Source: Triticum aestivum (Eukaryota; Streptophyta; Magnoliopsida; Poales; Poaceae). From it: a stretch of 64,000 bases of DNA. The notes under the pieces were generated by a model. It was not told where the DNA came from and ran no database searches. It saw nothing but the letters and a program-made list of their open reading frames with translations. Positions 11,760 to 23,459 of this stretch are shown here, piece after piece (position 1 is the stretch's first letter; the number at the start of each line of letters is the position of its first letter). The stretch lies in contig NC_057801.1 in NCBI RefSeq assembly GCF_018294505.1, positions 431,052,619 through 431,116,618 of the forward strand, given 5' to 3'. The position numbers were made by a program, and so were the translations under genes.

Positions 11760-14645
11760 CCTGCTCAAAATAGTGCTCGGCTGGATCCTGGCTTCCTGCC
11801 GGATTCTAGGTTGCAATGATGGTGGCCTCCATATCCGCCCAATATGTTTTAACACGGGCAAGAGCCATACGCGCACCCTCTATGCACGCCGACCTCTTCA
11901 TGGCATCGATTCATGATACAGCGCCAAGGAATTGTTGCACTAAACCAAAATAACTGTCTGGCCCCGGTCCCTCTGGCCATAGATGGTCTATTACAGACCT
12001 CATTGCAAGACCGGACAACCTATGGAGCTTGTCCACAGCGGCCATCCTTTCACTCAATGGCAACGGGCGCGTTGGAGCACTGAACTGCGACCAGAACAGC
12101 CTTTCTACTTCACTATCTTTTTGATCCTTGAAGAAATTGTTCGCATCAGCCGTACTTTTTGCCAGATCTACATACGCGTCGGCAGCGCTCCAGAGCCGAT
12201 CCAGAGGAGTGTACTTTGGATCTAAGAACTTCATCCACAACAAATAGGGGCTTCCAGCCGCAATTTCTCCGGCCTGTCGAAGCTACTCCCGCGCATCCCT
12301 AATTTCGGAACGTGTCTCCTTGGCCGCAACAGGGGCCTTCTTGAGGTCAGCCGACTTCACCTGATTATCCTTTTCAAGGAGCTCATACCGGCCGGCGGCG
12401 TCTCTCAGCTCCACAGCCATCTCAGCTATTTTATCTTCGCTTCAGCGATGAGCAGCCTGTTCGGCTCTCAAATCTTTGGCCGCCTTTAGGGCAGCCGCAT
12501 TGCTAGCCCGGGCTTGTTCCTTGGCTAGGGCAAGTTCCGCCCTCAGGGCCTCCACGGTAGCAGCTCCGCCTGCAGCCAAAGCATATCACATTAACATTAT
12601 GCTCCTTTTAATATTTCCTATAACAAATAAGGAAAAAAGGCACATACTCTGTGACTCGTCAAGCCGCTCGTTCACAAGCGTGATGTCGGCGTCCACAACT
12701 GCAATCTGTCGCCTTAGTTCGGCGCATTCAGCGGTCCGGTCTACCGCCGGACCCTTAGCCACCTGTGCATAAATACAGAGCGATCATTACTCGAAAGTGT
12801 GATCCTCCGTTTGCCGCCTAGGGATGGCAACCAGAGTCTCAGGGGCTACTATCTATATGGAGCACACCTAGTGCGTGCGGTACAACCGAAAAATTACGTA
12901 TTTCATTATGTACCTCAAAGCCTTTGAGCAGGCTCGTAAAAGCTTCATTCAACCCGCTTGTGGCAGATGAAATCTTCTCAAACACTGTGCCCACTAATGC
13001 ACAGTGATCCTCCGAGAGAGTAGCTCGCTCTAGAAGATCCATCAGTGTGTCCGGTGGCCCGGACCCTTCTTATTGGCACGCTCCGGACTCAGGGCAGCCG
13101 AAGTGTTAGATTCTGGCCTCCGCGAATCTGAACTCCTCCGTGACGGCACTTCGGGGTTGCCCGCCCCATGGGGCGGAGAGGCAGGTGGAGTTTCACTCTC
13201 CATCATCTCCAGAAGAAGATCCCCCAAAGACGAACTCTGTCAAGAAGAGCTACTAGCCGGACTGCAAAGGATGGATCCTGGTTATTGTTCTCGGAGGAGA
13301 AAGCAGTAGCTTTGTATTTACGATTAACTTACAACTCGGTGGAGGGCTGGCCCATTTGCGGGCATGGCGCGGTGAGGACGCCCTCCGGGGCAGGGCCCCC
13401 TGGTGAAGTTTTCCTCCCTTGTCTAGGCGCCTCCGCTTCCAGGTCTTCGGAGGCGGCCCTCTTCTTCCCGCGGGGGGAGGCAATCTTAGATTCCCCTCCC
13501 CGGCTATCCTCCTTCATGGAGACAGTAATTACCCCAGTTTGGATGTGCAATGTGTGAACCTTGGCTTCTCTATTCTTCCCTTCATCTTTCCCCGAGGGCA
13601 CTTGACTTAGCGCATGTCTGAGCATCCTGGCTATTGCAGGACTAGGCGATCCTTCAGGAAGGGGGGTCGGACATCTGATCCTCTCTGCCTTGCTGAGACA
13701 ATCCTGTCTGCGGACAGTTTTCAGAATAATGTTGCAATAAATATAAATGAGGTGTTCGGTTTCAGGGTTACTTACTTGGGTATCTGGGCGGTTGCAGCTC
13801 AAGCCCGCATCCTCGGTGGTGTTCGGACACTTTATTTGTGGTCCGAAGAATAACCTATACATCCCTTCGAGCGTCATGCCAAAGAAGTGTTGAATAGTTT
13901 GCGAACCTTCTGGGTTGAACTCCCACATCCGGAGAGGCCGACATTTGCATGGCAAGATCCGTCGGACTAGCATTACCTGAATTATGCTGACAAGACTGAT
14001 GTCCCCCTCAAGCAGCTCCAGAATGTGGCTCTGCAATGTCGGTACGTCATTAGCAGGCCCCCAGTCTAGTCCCACATTGTCCCACGATGCCAGTTGAGGC
14101 GGAGGGCCCGGGCTAAAGGCGGGGGCAGCCGCCCACTTTGTTCCTCGGGGAGCTGTGACGTAGAACCACCTCCGTTGCCATAGATCGGACACCTCCAGGA
14201 AGGAACCCTCCGTCCATGGGTCATAAGTGTTTTTGCTTATTGCAACGCCCCTGCACTCCGCGTGCCGCCCCTCGATCACCTTCGGCTTTACATTGAAGGT
14301 CTTGAGCCATAAGCCGAAGTGTGGGGTGATGCGGAGGAAGGCTTCGCACACGATGATAAACGACGAGATGTGAAGGATGGAGTCCGGAGCTAGATCGTGA
14401 AAATCTAGCCTGTAATAGAACATGATCCCTCTCACGAAGGAATCGAGGGTGAAGCCTAAGCCACGGAGGAAGTAAGAAACAAATACGACGCTCTCGTTAG
14501 GCTCGGGAGTGGGGATGACCTGCCCTGGAGCAGGAAGCCTGTGTTTGATGTCGGCGGTCAGATATCTGCCCTCCCTAAGCTTCACAATGTCCTCCTCTGT
14601 GACAGAGGAGGCCATCCACTGGCCTTGAAGGTTGGATTCGGACAT
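11760..14645 (-). pseudogene. F1 antisense ORF, multi-exon (putative gypsy-type transposon protein)
   Basis: The minus-strand ATG at 14645 opens MSESNLQGQWMASSVTEEDI. It is followed by SYFLRGLGFTLDSFVRGIMF, IVCEAFLRITPHFGLWLKTF and WQRRWFYVTAPRGTKW, the conserved N-terminal domain of the PF04195-like family. Candidate exon 1 is 14645-13776, ending at GTAAGTAA; exon 2 is about 13707-13333, ending at GTAAGTTA; exon 3 is about 13261-12914. Further exons lie near 12761-12650 and 12575-11911. Downstream parts are Lys/Ser/Glu-rich and then Ala/Glu-rich coiled coil (AELALAKEQARASNAAAL). A stop at 11911 interrupts sequence that continues in F2. The function is unknown; the protein is neither gag nor pol. 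Confidence 0.7.
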
Positions 14646-14741
14646 GATTGAAGATCCGAAGTGCCTAAGCTTGAGCTTCGGGTGTTGGAACTGGATATGC
14701 GGAAAGGCGCAAGCGTGGTAGGAAAGATGGATAGGCCTCGA

Positions 14742-14757
14742 CCCCTCTATAAAGGGG
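14742..14757 (-). promoter_or_regulatory. TATA-containing near-palindrome upstream of F1 antisense ORF
   Basis: The sequence cccctctataaagggg lies about 100 bp upstream of the minus-strand ATG at 14645. In F2 the same site is a perfect palindrome. It is the best candidate core promoter for the antisense ORF, but here the TATAAA itself reads on the plus strand. Confidence 0.4.
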
Positions 14758-15179
14758 GTGAATATCAAGCATCCTTAGCGTAACTGTTTGGGACTTGCCT
14801 AAAAACACGGAGTCATACCAACAGGCGTAGTGGGGTTGCCCGCACCCGTATTGATGAGAATCCTGCAATAAGGAGGACACGATCTCTGCTTCGACGAGGC
14901 GTGCCAATAAAACCGCCTAGCAGTGCTTGTCGTGGCAGGCTGAGAAAAACCGGTTCGTATTAAACCAGGCCGCGACCTAAGGGCACACCATGAAAAATTG
15001 TCAGCATATTAGATTTGTTAAGTGTTGTGCTCTCTACGGTGGTGTGTGGAAATTATCTTGCAGAGCCGGACACAATCCTTAATCTATCTTGGGGTATTCG
15101 GAGATGGAATCCGCCTTGCAATGCCGAAGACAATCTGCGCGCCGGACTCATCGTCATTGAAGCCTGGCTCAGGGGCTAC

Positions 15180-15649
15180 TGAGGGAGTCCTGGATTAGGG
15201 GGTATCTGGACAGCCGGACTATATACTTTGGCTAGACTGTTGGACTATGAAGATACAAGACTCAAGACTTCGTCCCGTGTCCGGATGGGACTCTCCTTTG
15301 CGTGGAAGACAGCTTGGCGATTTGGATGTTAGATCTCCTTCTTTGTAACCGACTCTATGTAATCCTAGCCTCCTCCGGTGTCTATATAAACCGAAGGGTT
15401 TAGTCCGTAGAAGGAGAACAATCATAATCATAGGCTAGCTCCTAGGGTTTAGCCTCTACGATCTCGTGGTAGATTAACTCTTGTAATACACATATCGTCA
15501 AAATCAATCAAGCAAGAAGTAGGGTTTTACCTCCATCAAGAGGGCCCGAACCTGGGTAAAACATCATGTTCCCTGCCTCCTATTACCATTAGGCTTAGAC
15601 GCACAGTTCAGGACCCCCTACCCAAGATCCGTCGGTTTTGACACCGAAA
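15180..15649 (+). repeat. F1 3' LTR
   Basis: This LTR is 470 bp, preceded by the polypurine tract end aggggctac (15171-15179). It ends gacaccgaaa, the last CA having become AA. The duplication gggac follows at 15650. Confidence 0.88.
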
Positions 15650-15654
15650 GGGAC

Positions 15655-17568
15655 GCCAGCCTGCCGTGTCGCTGCCGGCATGGGGCGGGGCCGGCGTAGT
15701 CTTCGAGCCTCAGACCTAGGAGGAGGAGGCGATGGAAGCCGTCAGCCGCCGCCTGCGCGGGCGGGCGGACCGGATTGAGGCCTTCTCTCAGGCCAAGGTG
15801 GAGCGGACGCGGGAGCTGGAGCGCGCCGTGCTGGTAAGCTCCTTTCTCGCCTTCTGGTATTCCTTCTTTTGTAGCTTCTTCTATGTGGGGGGAGGGCGCT
15901 AGCGCACCCACTGGGTGTAGCCCCCGAGGTTCGGGCCAACTATGTAGTAGTTGGGTCGAATCTATAGAATCTCGTCTTTATGCTGATCGTTGCTTTTTAC
16001 AGCAACTGGACGCCTACCGGGTCAGCGCCTTCAACCGCCTCCTAGGAAAGTATCGGGATCTTAAGGAGCAACTCGCTGCCAAGGAGGAGGAGCTCCATGT
16101 CGCTGCAGGTATCTTTGTGCTCTTTTTTAGTGGGGGTGCGCTAGCGCACCCACTAGGTGTAGCCCCCGAGATTCAGGCCAACTGTGTAACAGTTGGGTCG
16201 AATCTTAAAACTGGTTCTTCATTTCTGACTCTTCTTTTTGTAGCCGAGGTGTTGTCTCGGCAGACCGGGCTGCTTCGGGCCGGCCATCACTATGACCGGC
16301 TTGTCGCTGATGCCGGCCGTCTTGGAGCCGAGGTGGCGCAGGCGGCGGCGGCCCGGCGATCGCTCGATGAAGCCTGCCGGCTGTGGGAGCGGTTGGCGGG
16401 CGACAAGAGCCGCCTCGAGGCCAAGGTGGAGCACCTCAAGGCGGAAGTCTCCAAGGTGGTGGAGGTGCAGCAGGCCCTGGCCGAGGCAGACCAGCAACGC
16501 AGCAAGCTGGACGACGACAAGGGCCAGCTCTAGGCCGAGGTGGAGCGCCTGAAAGGGCAGATGACCACGGCGGAGGAGGCCCGCCAAGAGGAGACCCGCC
16601 ACCACAAGGCATCCGAGAAGGCGGACGAGGACAAGGACGCCGAGCTGAAGGCGACCCTTGCCAAGGTAGCCGACTTGAAGAAGGCGCTCCAGGAGCGCGA
16701 CCGCACCATTGATCGGGAGCGGTGCGGTACATTGCTCGAAGTGCGCACCTCAAAAAATCCTTCTTTACTCAGTGCTTTTCTTGAGTTTTGCTGGGTTGGG
16801 GTCCCGGCTTCTTGTCCTTGGTGCCTTTTCCTCTAACTTGCTTGATTTCCTGAGAGGGGCCTTCCCGGAGATGCATCAGCTGGCGGAGGAGGTCGTCCGC
16901 TTCCAGCGCGACCCGCTAGGGGTCCTTGGCTCCGGGACCAATCCATAGGTGGCATGGACTTTCTCGGAGATCATGACCGCCGCTGAGGCTCATCTACGGG
17001 TCTTGGGCGATCAAATGGGGTGGCTCTCCCAAGCCGGCACGACGATGACGGCAGCCCTGTGGCCGGGCTCCGTTGCGCCGGCAGCTTCACGCGGCTGGCG
17101 CCCTAGTTGGAGATGGGGTTGGACCGGCTTCATGAGTGGCGCGTTTCCGCCGCTGGTGCCGGCGCCGAGATGGCGCTCAGGTTCGTGTTGTCCTAGCACC
17201 TAGACCTGCAGATGGACGCGTTGATGGGCCAGCGGGCTGGCTCGGAGGAGCAGCTGCAGGAGCAGGCCGGGCGGGTTGCTTCTCGGGCCAGCTACATCGC
17301 CGGGTTCGCCTTCTATGACGAGTTCCACCCGGAGCGGGCGGAAGATGGCAGAGTCGTGCCTGGCGACAACTACGGCCTGCTTCTGCATGACCTGGAGGGC
17401 AGCTCCGAGGAGACGGACGTCTACCACGATGGGGGTGCCGAGGAGGAAGACACCGGTACTTCGGCGGACCCGGAGGCCGCCGCGGGGGGAGCCGTCAACT
17501 GCGCGACCCGGTGCTGGAGACGCCTGAGGCTGCCCTGTTTAGACATAGTGAAAATTTCTATTAGGTAG
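15655..17568 (+). pseudogene. Antisense ORF of element H, 3' part (coiled coil)
   Basis: This continues the H antisense ORF after F1. Exon-like blocks alternate with introns that have GTAAGC/GCAGGT-type borders; two of the introns carry near-identical sequence (ggggtgcgctagcgcaccca, about 15892 and 16135). The block 16245-16720 encodes a heptad-rich coiled coil with repeated AEVERLK, LEAKVEHLKAEV and KVADLKKALQERD; one TAG (16531) sits inside it where Gln is expected. A last segment (about 16857-17568) contains GAFPEMHQLAEEVVRFQRDP and an acidic tail ending before convergent non-coding sequence. It is expected to be the C-terminal half of the protein begun at 4801. Confidence 0.6.
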
Positions 17569-18258
17569 CAGGTCCACCCACCCACTGGGGGTTTCTGGAT
17601 GTAATGAACTCTGGCCGCGGGCCCGTCTTTAATATTTTGTGATGTGTATATTTTGTGGATGCCTGTGCCTTGCTTTTCGCTTTGAACCGATTTCTTGTGT
17701 TTTTCCTCTCTCGAACCTCCCCCTGGCAGTCTGACAACCGAGGCTCCGGTCCATGACAAGGAGTTCGGTTTTTTAGAGGAGCGCAGTACTTAGGCTTTCA
17801 AAATGTTGAGCGCGAGCGAAACACCCACTAGGCCGGCTGGTGGCAATCTGGCGGAGCCAGTTGGCGAACAGTCGGTCGTGCAGCTGTTTTAAAGTGACGG
17901 GACTGGTTGGTCGACCCGGCGGCCTTTGACTTAGTGTTTGAGGCGTGTTGGAGCTCTGACCCGTTGTGCTTGCCAGCCAACAGCTGAAGCCGGTTCTGTG
18001 GCCTAGGGCGAAGTGGGGGGCCGCGGTGTCCTTAGCGCGTCAGGAATGACCAAGGAAGGCGGCGGGTGGCGACCAAGCCGTCCAGCCCCGGAGCCCCCGG
18101 GTCGAGCGAGTCGGACCGGTGGCCGGGTTTAGGAGAAAAGTGATGCACAAATGTAGGAGACACAATAACTTGGTTGGAAAAGGGAGCCCCCGAGAATCGA
18201 TTGGGGACTCCATAGTTTCATGCATTTACAAAACTCAGCGATACATACATTCGTACGG
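17569..18258. other. H intergenic spacer between antisense ORF and pol 3' end
   Basis: No coding sequence can be supported here. Plus-strand antisense-ORF transcripts and minus-strand pol transcripts would converge in this interval, so any polyadenylation signals for the antisense ORF should be here. No repeat or RNA gene was recognised. Confidence 0.5.
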
Positions 18259-19560
18259 CTAACTGTAAAACGGGCAGAGGAGTTCCTCATTCCACGGCCG
18301 GGTCATTTCTTCACCGGTAGTGTCTCTCTTGCGCTTGTTTGACTTGCGTGCGTCGATGAGGTAGTAGGCATTGCGATCGCACAAGGCCCTGCTGATGATG
18401 AACGGTCCCTCCCATGCAGGGGATAGTTTGTGCTGGCTGGCTTGGTCTTGGATGAGTCGGAGGACGAGGTCGCCCTCGCGGAATGCGAGGGGCTTGATCT
18501 TCTTGTTATGGTAGTGCCTCAGCCCTTGCTGGTAGATGGCCAAACGGCTAAGTGCTAGGAGGCATGCTTCTTTGAGTAGGTCGACGCCGTCTTCGCGGGC
18601 TTCCTTGGCTTCGGCTTTAGTGTACATCGCGACACGCGACAAGTCGAACTCGACATCGGTCGGGATGACGGCTTTGGCTCCATAAATGAAGAAGAACAGG
18701 GTGAACCTGGTCGACTTGTTCGGCGTGGTTCGGAGACTCTAGAGCATGGCCGGCAACTCGTTGAGCCAGCTACCGGGTGAGCGGATGAGCGGCTCGACGA
18801 GCCGCGGCTTGATGCCGGATAGGATGAGGCCCTTGGCCCGCTCGACCTGCCCATTGGACTGCGGGAGCGCAACGGAGGCCAGGTCAATGCGGATGCCAGA
18901 GACGGAGCAGTATTGCACGAGCGCGCCCTTGGCAAAGTTGGTGCCATTGTCCGTGATGATGCTGTTCGGCATGCCATAGCGTACTGTGATGTCTTTGATG
19001 AACCGGACGGTTGTTGGCCCGTCCAGTTTCTTGATTGGTCGTGATTCGATCCACTTGGTGAACTTGTCCACCACCACCAGCAAGTGTGTCATGCCGTCTC
19101 TGGCGGTTTTGAAGGGTCCCACCATGTTGAGTCCCTAGACCACGAAGGGCCAGGTGATCGGGATGGTGCGGAGTGCTAACGTCGGCTGGTGGCTGCGCTT
19201 GCTGAAGCACTGGCATCCCTCGCACTTGAGGACGAGTGACTCGGCGTCTTGGAGGGTCGTAGGCCAGTAGAAACCATGGCAGAAATCCTTGTCCACCAGG
19301 GACCGTGAGGCGGTGTGGTGCCCGAACTCGCCCTGGTGTATGTCGAGGAGGATGTCATTGCCTTGGTCCTGCTCGACGCAGCGCTGGAACACGTCGGTGG
19401 AGCTTGGTTTGACGAGCTCGTTGTTGATGATGCTGTAGGCGAACGCCCGGCGTTGCACCTGTCGGGCTTCGGTCTCGTCCATGGGGAGGATCCCGTTATC
19501 TAGGAACTCTGAGAAGGGAAGGGCCCAAGACAGGGCCGCCACCACGGTGAAGACGGCCAC
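18259..19560 (-). pseudogene. Element H integrase region
   Basis: Integrase joins element DNA to the chromosome. On the minus strand the parts appear in order. First is an HHCC-like zinc-binding stretch (about 19380-19180; HQGEFGHHTASRSLVDKDF then CEGCQCF). Then comes the catalytic core (19125-18739) with acidic residues in VVVDKF, ITDNGTNF and SNGQVERA, the second and third separated by 35 residues (D-35-E). A C-terminal segment (18642-18259) has LAFREGDLVLRLI and WEGPFII. The pieces are in different frames with stops between them (near 18739 and 19134), so no intact enzyme is possible, although the catalytic triad itself survives. Confidence 0.88.
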
Positions 19561-19743
19561 CAGGGTGGGTTCTGGGTCGGCAGCCCCCGAGCCGGGCTGA
19601 GCAGCCCCCGGGTCAGGGATGGCGGCTGCCGGGTCGAGGGTGATGGTGGCCGGGTTGGCGGCTTCGGTCCCCGAGCCGAGTTCGGCAGCCCCCGGTCCGG
19701 GTTCAGCAGCCCCCGGGCTGGGTTCTGAAGTCCTCGGGCCGGG

Positions 19744-20298
19744 TTAAGGCGCGGCCGGGTCGTACGGGACATGGATGGACTCGGAGTCGGGAGATGGCTT
19801 GACAGACAGCTTGTGCAGGTGCTTAAGGGAGACACCGGACGGGATGGACTGCCGGGATGAGGCGATCTTGGCAAGCATGTCAGCTGCCTTACTCTCCGCA
19901 CGCGGGACGTGGAGGAACTCGCGGCCCTTGAAGGATCCGGACAGCTTCTGGATGAGGAAGCAATAGCTTGCCATGTTGGAGTCACGGGCATCCCACTCGC
20001 CGGAGCACTGTTGCAACAGCAGATCCAAGTCGCTGTAGCACAGGATGAGCTGGATGCCGAGTTGCTTGGCAAGCCGAAGGCCATGCACAAGGGCTTCATA
20101 CTCGGCGACATTGTTGGAGGTGGCAAAGTGGATCTGGAGTGCGTAGCGGAGTCGGTCGCCCTTTGGGGAAGACAACACAATGTCGGCCCCTAGGCCAAGA
20201 CGCATTTTGGAGCTGTCGAAGTGCATGCGCCAGTGCGTCGAGTCTGGTGGCGGCGGCAGGTACTGGGTCTTGGTCCAGTCGACGAGGAAGTTGGCCAA
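19744..20298 (-). pseudogene. Element H second RNase H-like domain
   Basis: The open frame contains MHFDSSKM, NNVAEYEALVHGL, CYSDLDLLLQQ and SKAADMLAK. These carry the four acidic positions (D, E, D, D) of the archaeal-type RNase H that large grass gypsy elements have in addition to the retroviral RNase H. The domain removes the RNA strand after reverse transcription. It lies between the RT and integrase regions in the expected order. The following stretch (19743-19561) is repetitive, Pro/Ala/Gly-rich linker DNA built of gccgggtt-type units and is not clearly coding. Confidence 0.8.
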
Positions 20299-20459
20299 GG
20301 CCTGGGACGATCGTGATGCGGGGCTCGTAGAGGATGGTGTGGCCGGCTAGCTCGAGCGCCCACTTGGCGACCCGGCCAGAGGCGTCCCGGCACCCGATGA
20401 TCTCGCCGAGGGGGGCTGTGCTGACCATGGTGATAACTTGTTCTTGGAAGTACTACTTC

Positions 20460-21600
20460 AGTTTCTTGGCGATGAAGTACACGCCGTAACACATCTTCTG
20501 GTAGTGCGGGTAGTTCTGCTTGGAGGTGGAGAGCACCTCGCTCAGTAGTAGACCGGGTGTTGGACGGCTTGGACCTTGCCCTTCTCTGGTCGCTCGACCA
20601 CCAGCACCGTGCTGACCGACCGTGAAGTCGCAGCAATATAGAGCAACATCGGCTCCTTCTCGGCCGGCGCGACCAGAACTGGTGCGGTGGAGAGCATGCG
20701 TTTGAGGTCCCGGAAGGCCTCGTCTGCCTGGTCGTTCCATTCGAACGACGTCTTCTTCTTCATCAGCTGGTACAGGGGCAAGGCCCTCTCGCCCAGCCGG
20801 CTGAGAAACCGGCTGACCGAGGCCAAGCAGCCAATAAATTTTTGGACATCGCGCAGCCAAGCCGGCTTGCGCATGCGCTCGATGGCCTTGATCTTCTTCG
20901 TGTTCGCCTCAATGCCGCACTCCGAGACAAGGAAGCCTGGTAGCTTTCCAGCCGAGACGCCGAAAACGCACTTCTCCAGGTTGAGCTTGACTTTGTATTC
21001 GCGCAGGTTGGCGAATGTTTCCTTCAGATCATCGAGGAGCGTGAGGTGCTGCTTGGTCTTCACCACGATGTCATCCACGTAAACATGGATGTTACGGTCG
21101 GGTTACGGCAGCAAGCATTTCTGCATGCAGCGCTGGAAGGTGGCTCCGGCGTTCTTTTGGCCGAACGACATGGTGATGTAGCAATACGCCCCGAAGGGTG
21201 TGATGAAGGACGTCTTCAGGGCGTCGGCCGGGTCCAGCTTGATCTGGTGGTAGCCGGAGTAAGCATCCAGGAAGGACAGGAGCTCGCACTCGGCGGTCGA
21301 GTCGACGACTTGGTCGATCCGCGGGAGGGCGAACAGATCCTTGGGACAGGCCTTGTTCAAGCTGGTGTAGTCGATGCACATGCGTCGGGTCTTGTTTTTC
21401 TTCAGGACGAGGACTGGGTTGGCCAGCCACTCGGGGTGGAACACTTCCATGATGAAGCCAGCCGCCAAGATCTTGGCGACTTCTTCACTGATGGTTCTTC
21501 TCTTCTCTTCGGAGAAACGTCGTACGGGTTGGAGGACAGGCTTGGCGTCCTTGCAGACGTGGAGTTTGTGCTCGGCGTACTTCCTAGGGATACCCGACAT
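20460..21600 (-). pseudogene. Element H reverse transcriptase and first RNase H
   Basis: The RT fingers/palm are in 21600-21103 with RRMCIDYTSLNKACPKD, LPRIDQVVDSTAECELLSFL, DAYSGYHQI and FGQKNAGATFQR. The catalytic YVDD is encoded at 21081-21070 and is followed in a shifted frame by the connection and the retroviral-type RNase H (to about 20460), with the thumb motif FIGCLASVSRF and FEWNDQADEAF. RT copies element RNA to DNA. A premature stop and a frameshift between the YVDD and the preceding block, plus an RNase H break near 20540, make it non-functional. The sequence places H in Ty3/gypsy, probably the Tat-like branch because of the second RNase H and the antisense ORF. Confidence 0.88.
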
Positions 21601-21978
21601 GTCCTTGGGGGTCCATGCAAATATATTCCGATTCTCATGGAGGAAGTCGACGAGCTCGGCTTCCTATTTGTTGTCGAGGCGGGTGCCTACGACAATGTAC
21701 TTGCTGCAGCTCGGGTCTTCCGCGTTCAGCTTCACTTTCTTGGTGTCCTTGGAGGTCTTGAAGGCGGCCTCGTCAGCCGGCTCCTCGGCCGGGACCGGCG
21801 CGGCTGATGTCTCGCTAGCCAGGGCGACGATCCGGTCGAGCTGGCGCCGCTCCTCGGCTATGACCAGCGACTCGGCCAGCTTGGCGCCGTCTCGGGCGCA
21901 CTCCAAGGACTTGCGGTAGTCGTCGGCGACGGTGATGAGGCCCTTCGGACGCGACATCTTCATCTTCAGGTATGCATA
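21601..21978 (-). pseudogene. Element H protease-RT linker, 3' of the F2 insertion
   Basis: The minus-strand frame YAYLKMKMSRPKGLITVADD is the continuation of the protease C-terminus whose upstream part ends ...KFMAVPHY at 32543. Removing F2 and one gtggg copy restores the reading ...VPHYAYLK.... Downstream is a charged linker (RRQLDRIVALASET) leading to RT. The join confirms F2 as an insertion into a formerly continuous polyprotein. Confidence 0.8.
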
Positions 21979-21983
21979 GTGGG

Positions 21984-22466
21984 TGAGGGAGTCCTGGATT
22001 AGGGGGTATCTGGACAGCCGGACTATATGCATCGTCCTGACCATTGAAGCGTGAAGATACAAGACCCAAGACTCCGTCCCGTGTCCGGATGGGACTCTCC
22101 TTTGCGTGGAAGACAAGCTTGGCGATCTGGATATTGTATTTCCTTCCTTGTAACCAACTCCATGTAAACCCTAGCCCTCTCTGGTGTCTATATAAACCAG
22201 AGAGGATGGTCCTTAGAAGGCTGATCACAATTACAATCACAATCATCATAGGCTAGCTTCTAGGGTTTAGCCTCTATGATCTCGTGGTAGATCTACTCTT
22301 GTACTACTCATATCTTTAATATTAATCAAGCAGGAAGTAGGGTTTTACCTCCATTGAGAGGGACCAAACCTGGGTAAACATTGTGTCCCTTGCTTCCTGT
22401 TAACATCAGCCTAAGACACACAGATCGGGACCCCCTACCCGAGATCCGCCGGTTTTGACACTGACA
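21984..22466 (+). repeat. F2 5' LTR
   Basis: The LTR begins TGAGGGAGTC and ends GACACTGACA. A TATA-like tctatataaacc lies at about 22188-22199. The internal region starts ttggtgctttcattgaga, identical to F1. Confidence 0.9.
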
Positions 22467-22513
22467 TTGGTGCTTTCATTGAGAGTTCCTCTGTGTCGTT
22501 GCTGCTAGGCTAG

Positions 22514-23459
22514 ATGGCTTCTCTAACCTTCAACCACGCTGCCGTTGGTGAGACTTTTCTCCCCTAACAGATCTTCGTGCTCAGCGGCTTTGCACTGCAG
22601 GCCAACTCGCTTGGCCATATGGAGCAGATTGATAGCTACGCCCCTGGCCATCAGGTCAGGTTTGGAACCCAAAACTACACCTCCGATATTCGCAGAGACT
22701 TGATCTGCGATGGATTCGGGCCCGTGTCAGGCGCGCCAAACAACCATGACGAACATGACCTAGGTCAGCAGTCGGACAGTATGTGGAACATCGCACCTGC
22801 CACCGCTCCGGACTTTGCTCCAGAGTAGGCCGTGGCTTCTGAGGACGGGTGGATGGACCCCACCCCGAAGACCGCACACTCATCGGCTTTAGAGCCGAAC
22901 ATAGACTCCTCTCCTAAAGAGATCTGTATATCCGAACCCCGGGACTCATCTCCGGTCATGTGTTCCGGACCGCGCGCATCCGAGCCCATCGAATCTAGCT
23001 GAGCCCCGGTTATGGAATTCGTCACCGCAGATATCTTTCAGCACTCACCCTTCGGAGACGTGCTAAATTCATTAAGGTCTCTCTGTCTGTCAGAAGACTC
23101 ATGGCCGAACTATGTCCGGCCCGTGTGGGATACGGAAGACGAAGAAAATCGCAACCCACCCACCACCCACTTTATAGCCACTGTCGATGACCTAAGAGAC
23201 ATGCTTGACTCCGACCCCAATAACATCGACGGTATGGACGACGATGTAGGGGACGATGTGGAACCACCGCCCATGGGGCGTTGGACAGCCACTTCATCAT
23301 ATGATGTCTACATGGTAGACATCCCCAAAGAAGACAAAGGTGTCAAAAAGAACAATCCGGAAGACAAAACCCCCAGGCAAAAACCAAAGCGACGTCGCAG
23401 ACGCCGTTCCAAGTCCAGCTACAGTAAAATAGTGACAAGAACGCCAGAAGGATCGACAC
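22514..23459 (+). pseudogene. F2 gag, N-terminal part (broken by a solo LTR)
   Basis: The ATG at 22514 opens MASLTFNHAAVGETFLP and the frame stays the same to 23459, but it is interrupted by TAA at about 22565, TAG at about 22826 and a TGA near 23000. It covers the variable acidic N-terminal region and the basic KPKRRRRRRSKSSYSK stretch. F2 keeps the segment around 22566-22603 that F1 has lost. The frame continues on the other side of the solo LTR at 25164. Confidence 0.78.

Larger units (their letters stand above)
6889..15649 (+). mobile_element. Element F1: non-autonomous short-LTR gypsy element (Fatima-like)
   Basis: F1 is a complete insertion with LTRs at 6889-7359 and 15180-15649 and an exact 5 bp duplication gggac (6884-6888 and 15650-15654). 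It splits H's antisense ORF. The sense strand encodes gag and a retropepsin-like protease only; there is no RT, RNase H or integrase. The 3' half carries a multi-exon antisense ORF. The LTR start TGAGGGAGTCCTGGATTAGG resembles the wheat Fatima family as I remember it. About 34 differences between the 471/470 bp LTRs (hand count) indicate an older copy than F2. Confidence 0.9.

Noticed and set aside
21046..21919. Long plus-strand ORFs opposite H's RT
   Set aside because: They are antisense shadows of the GC-rich RT region; the minus strand carries the YVDD-containing enzyme.
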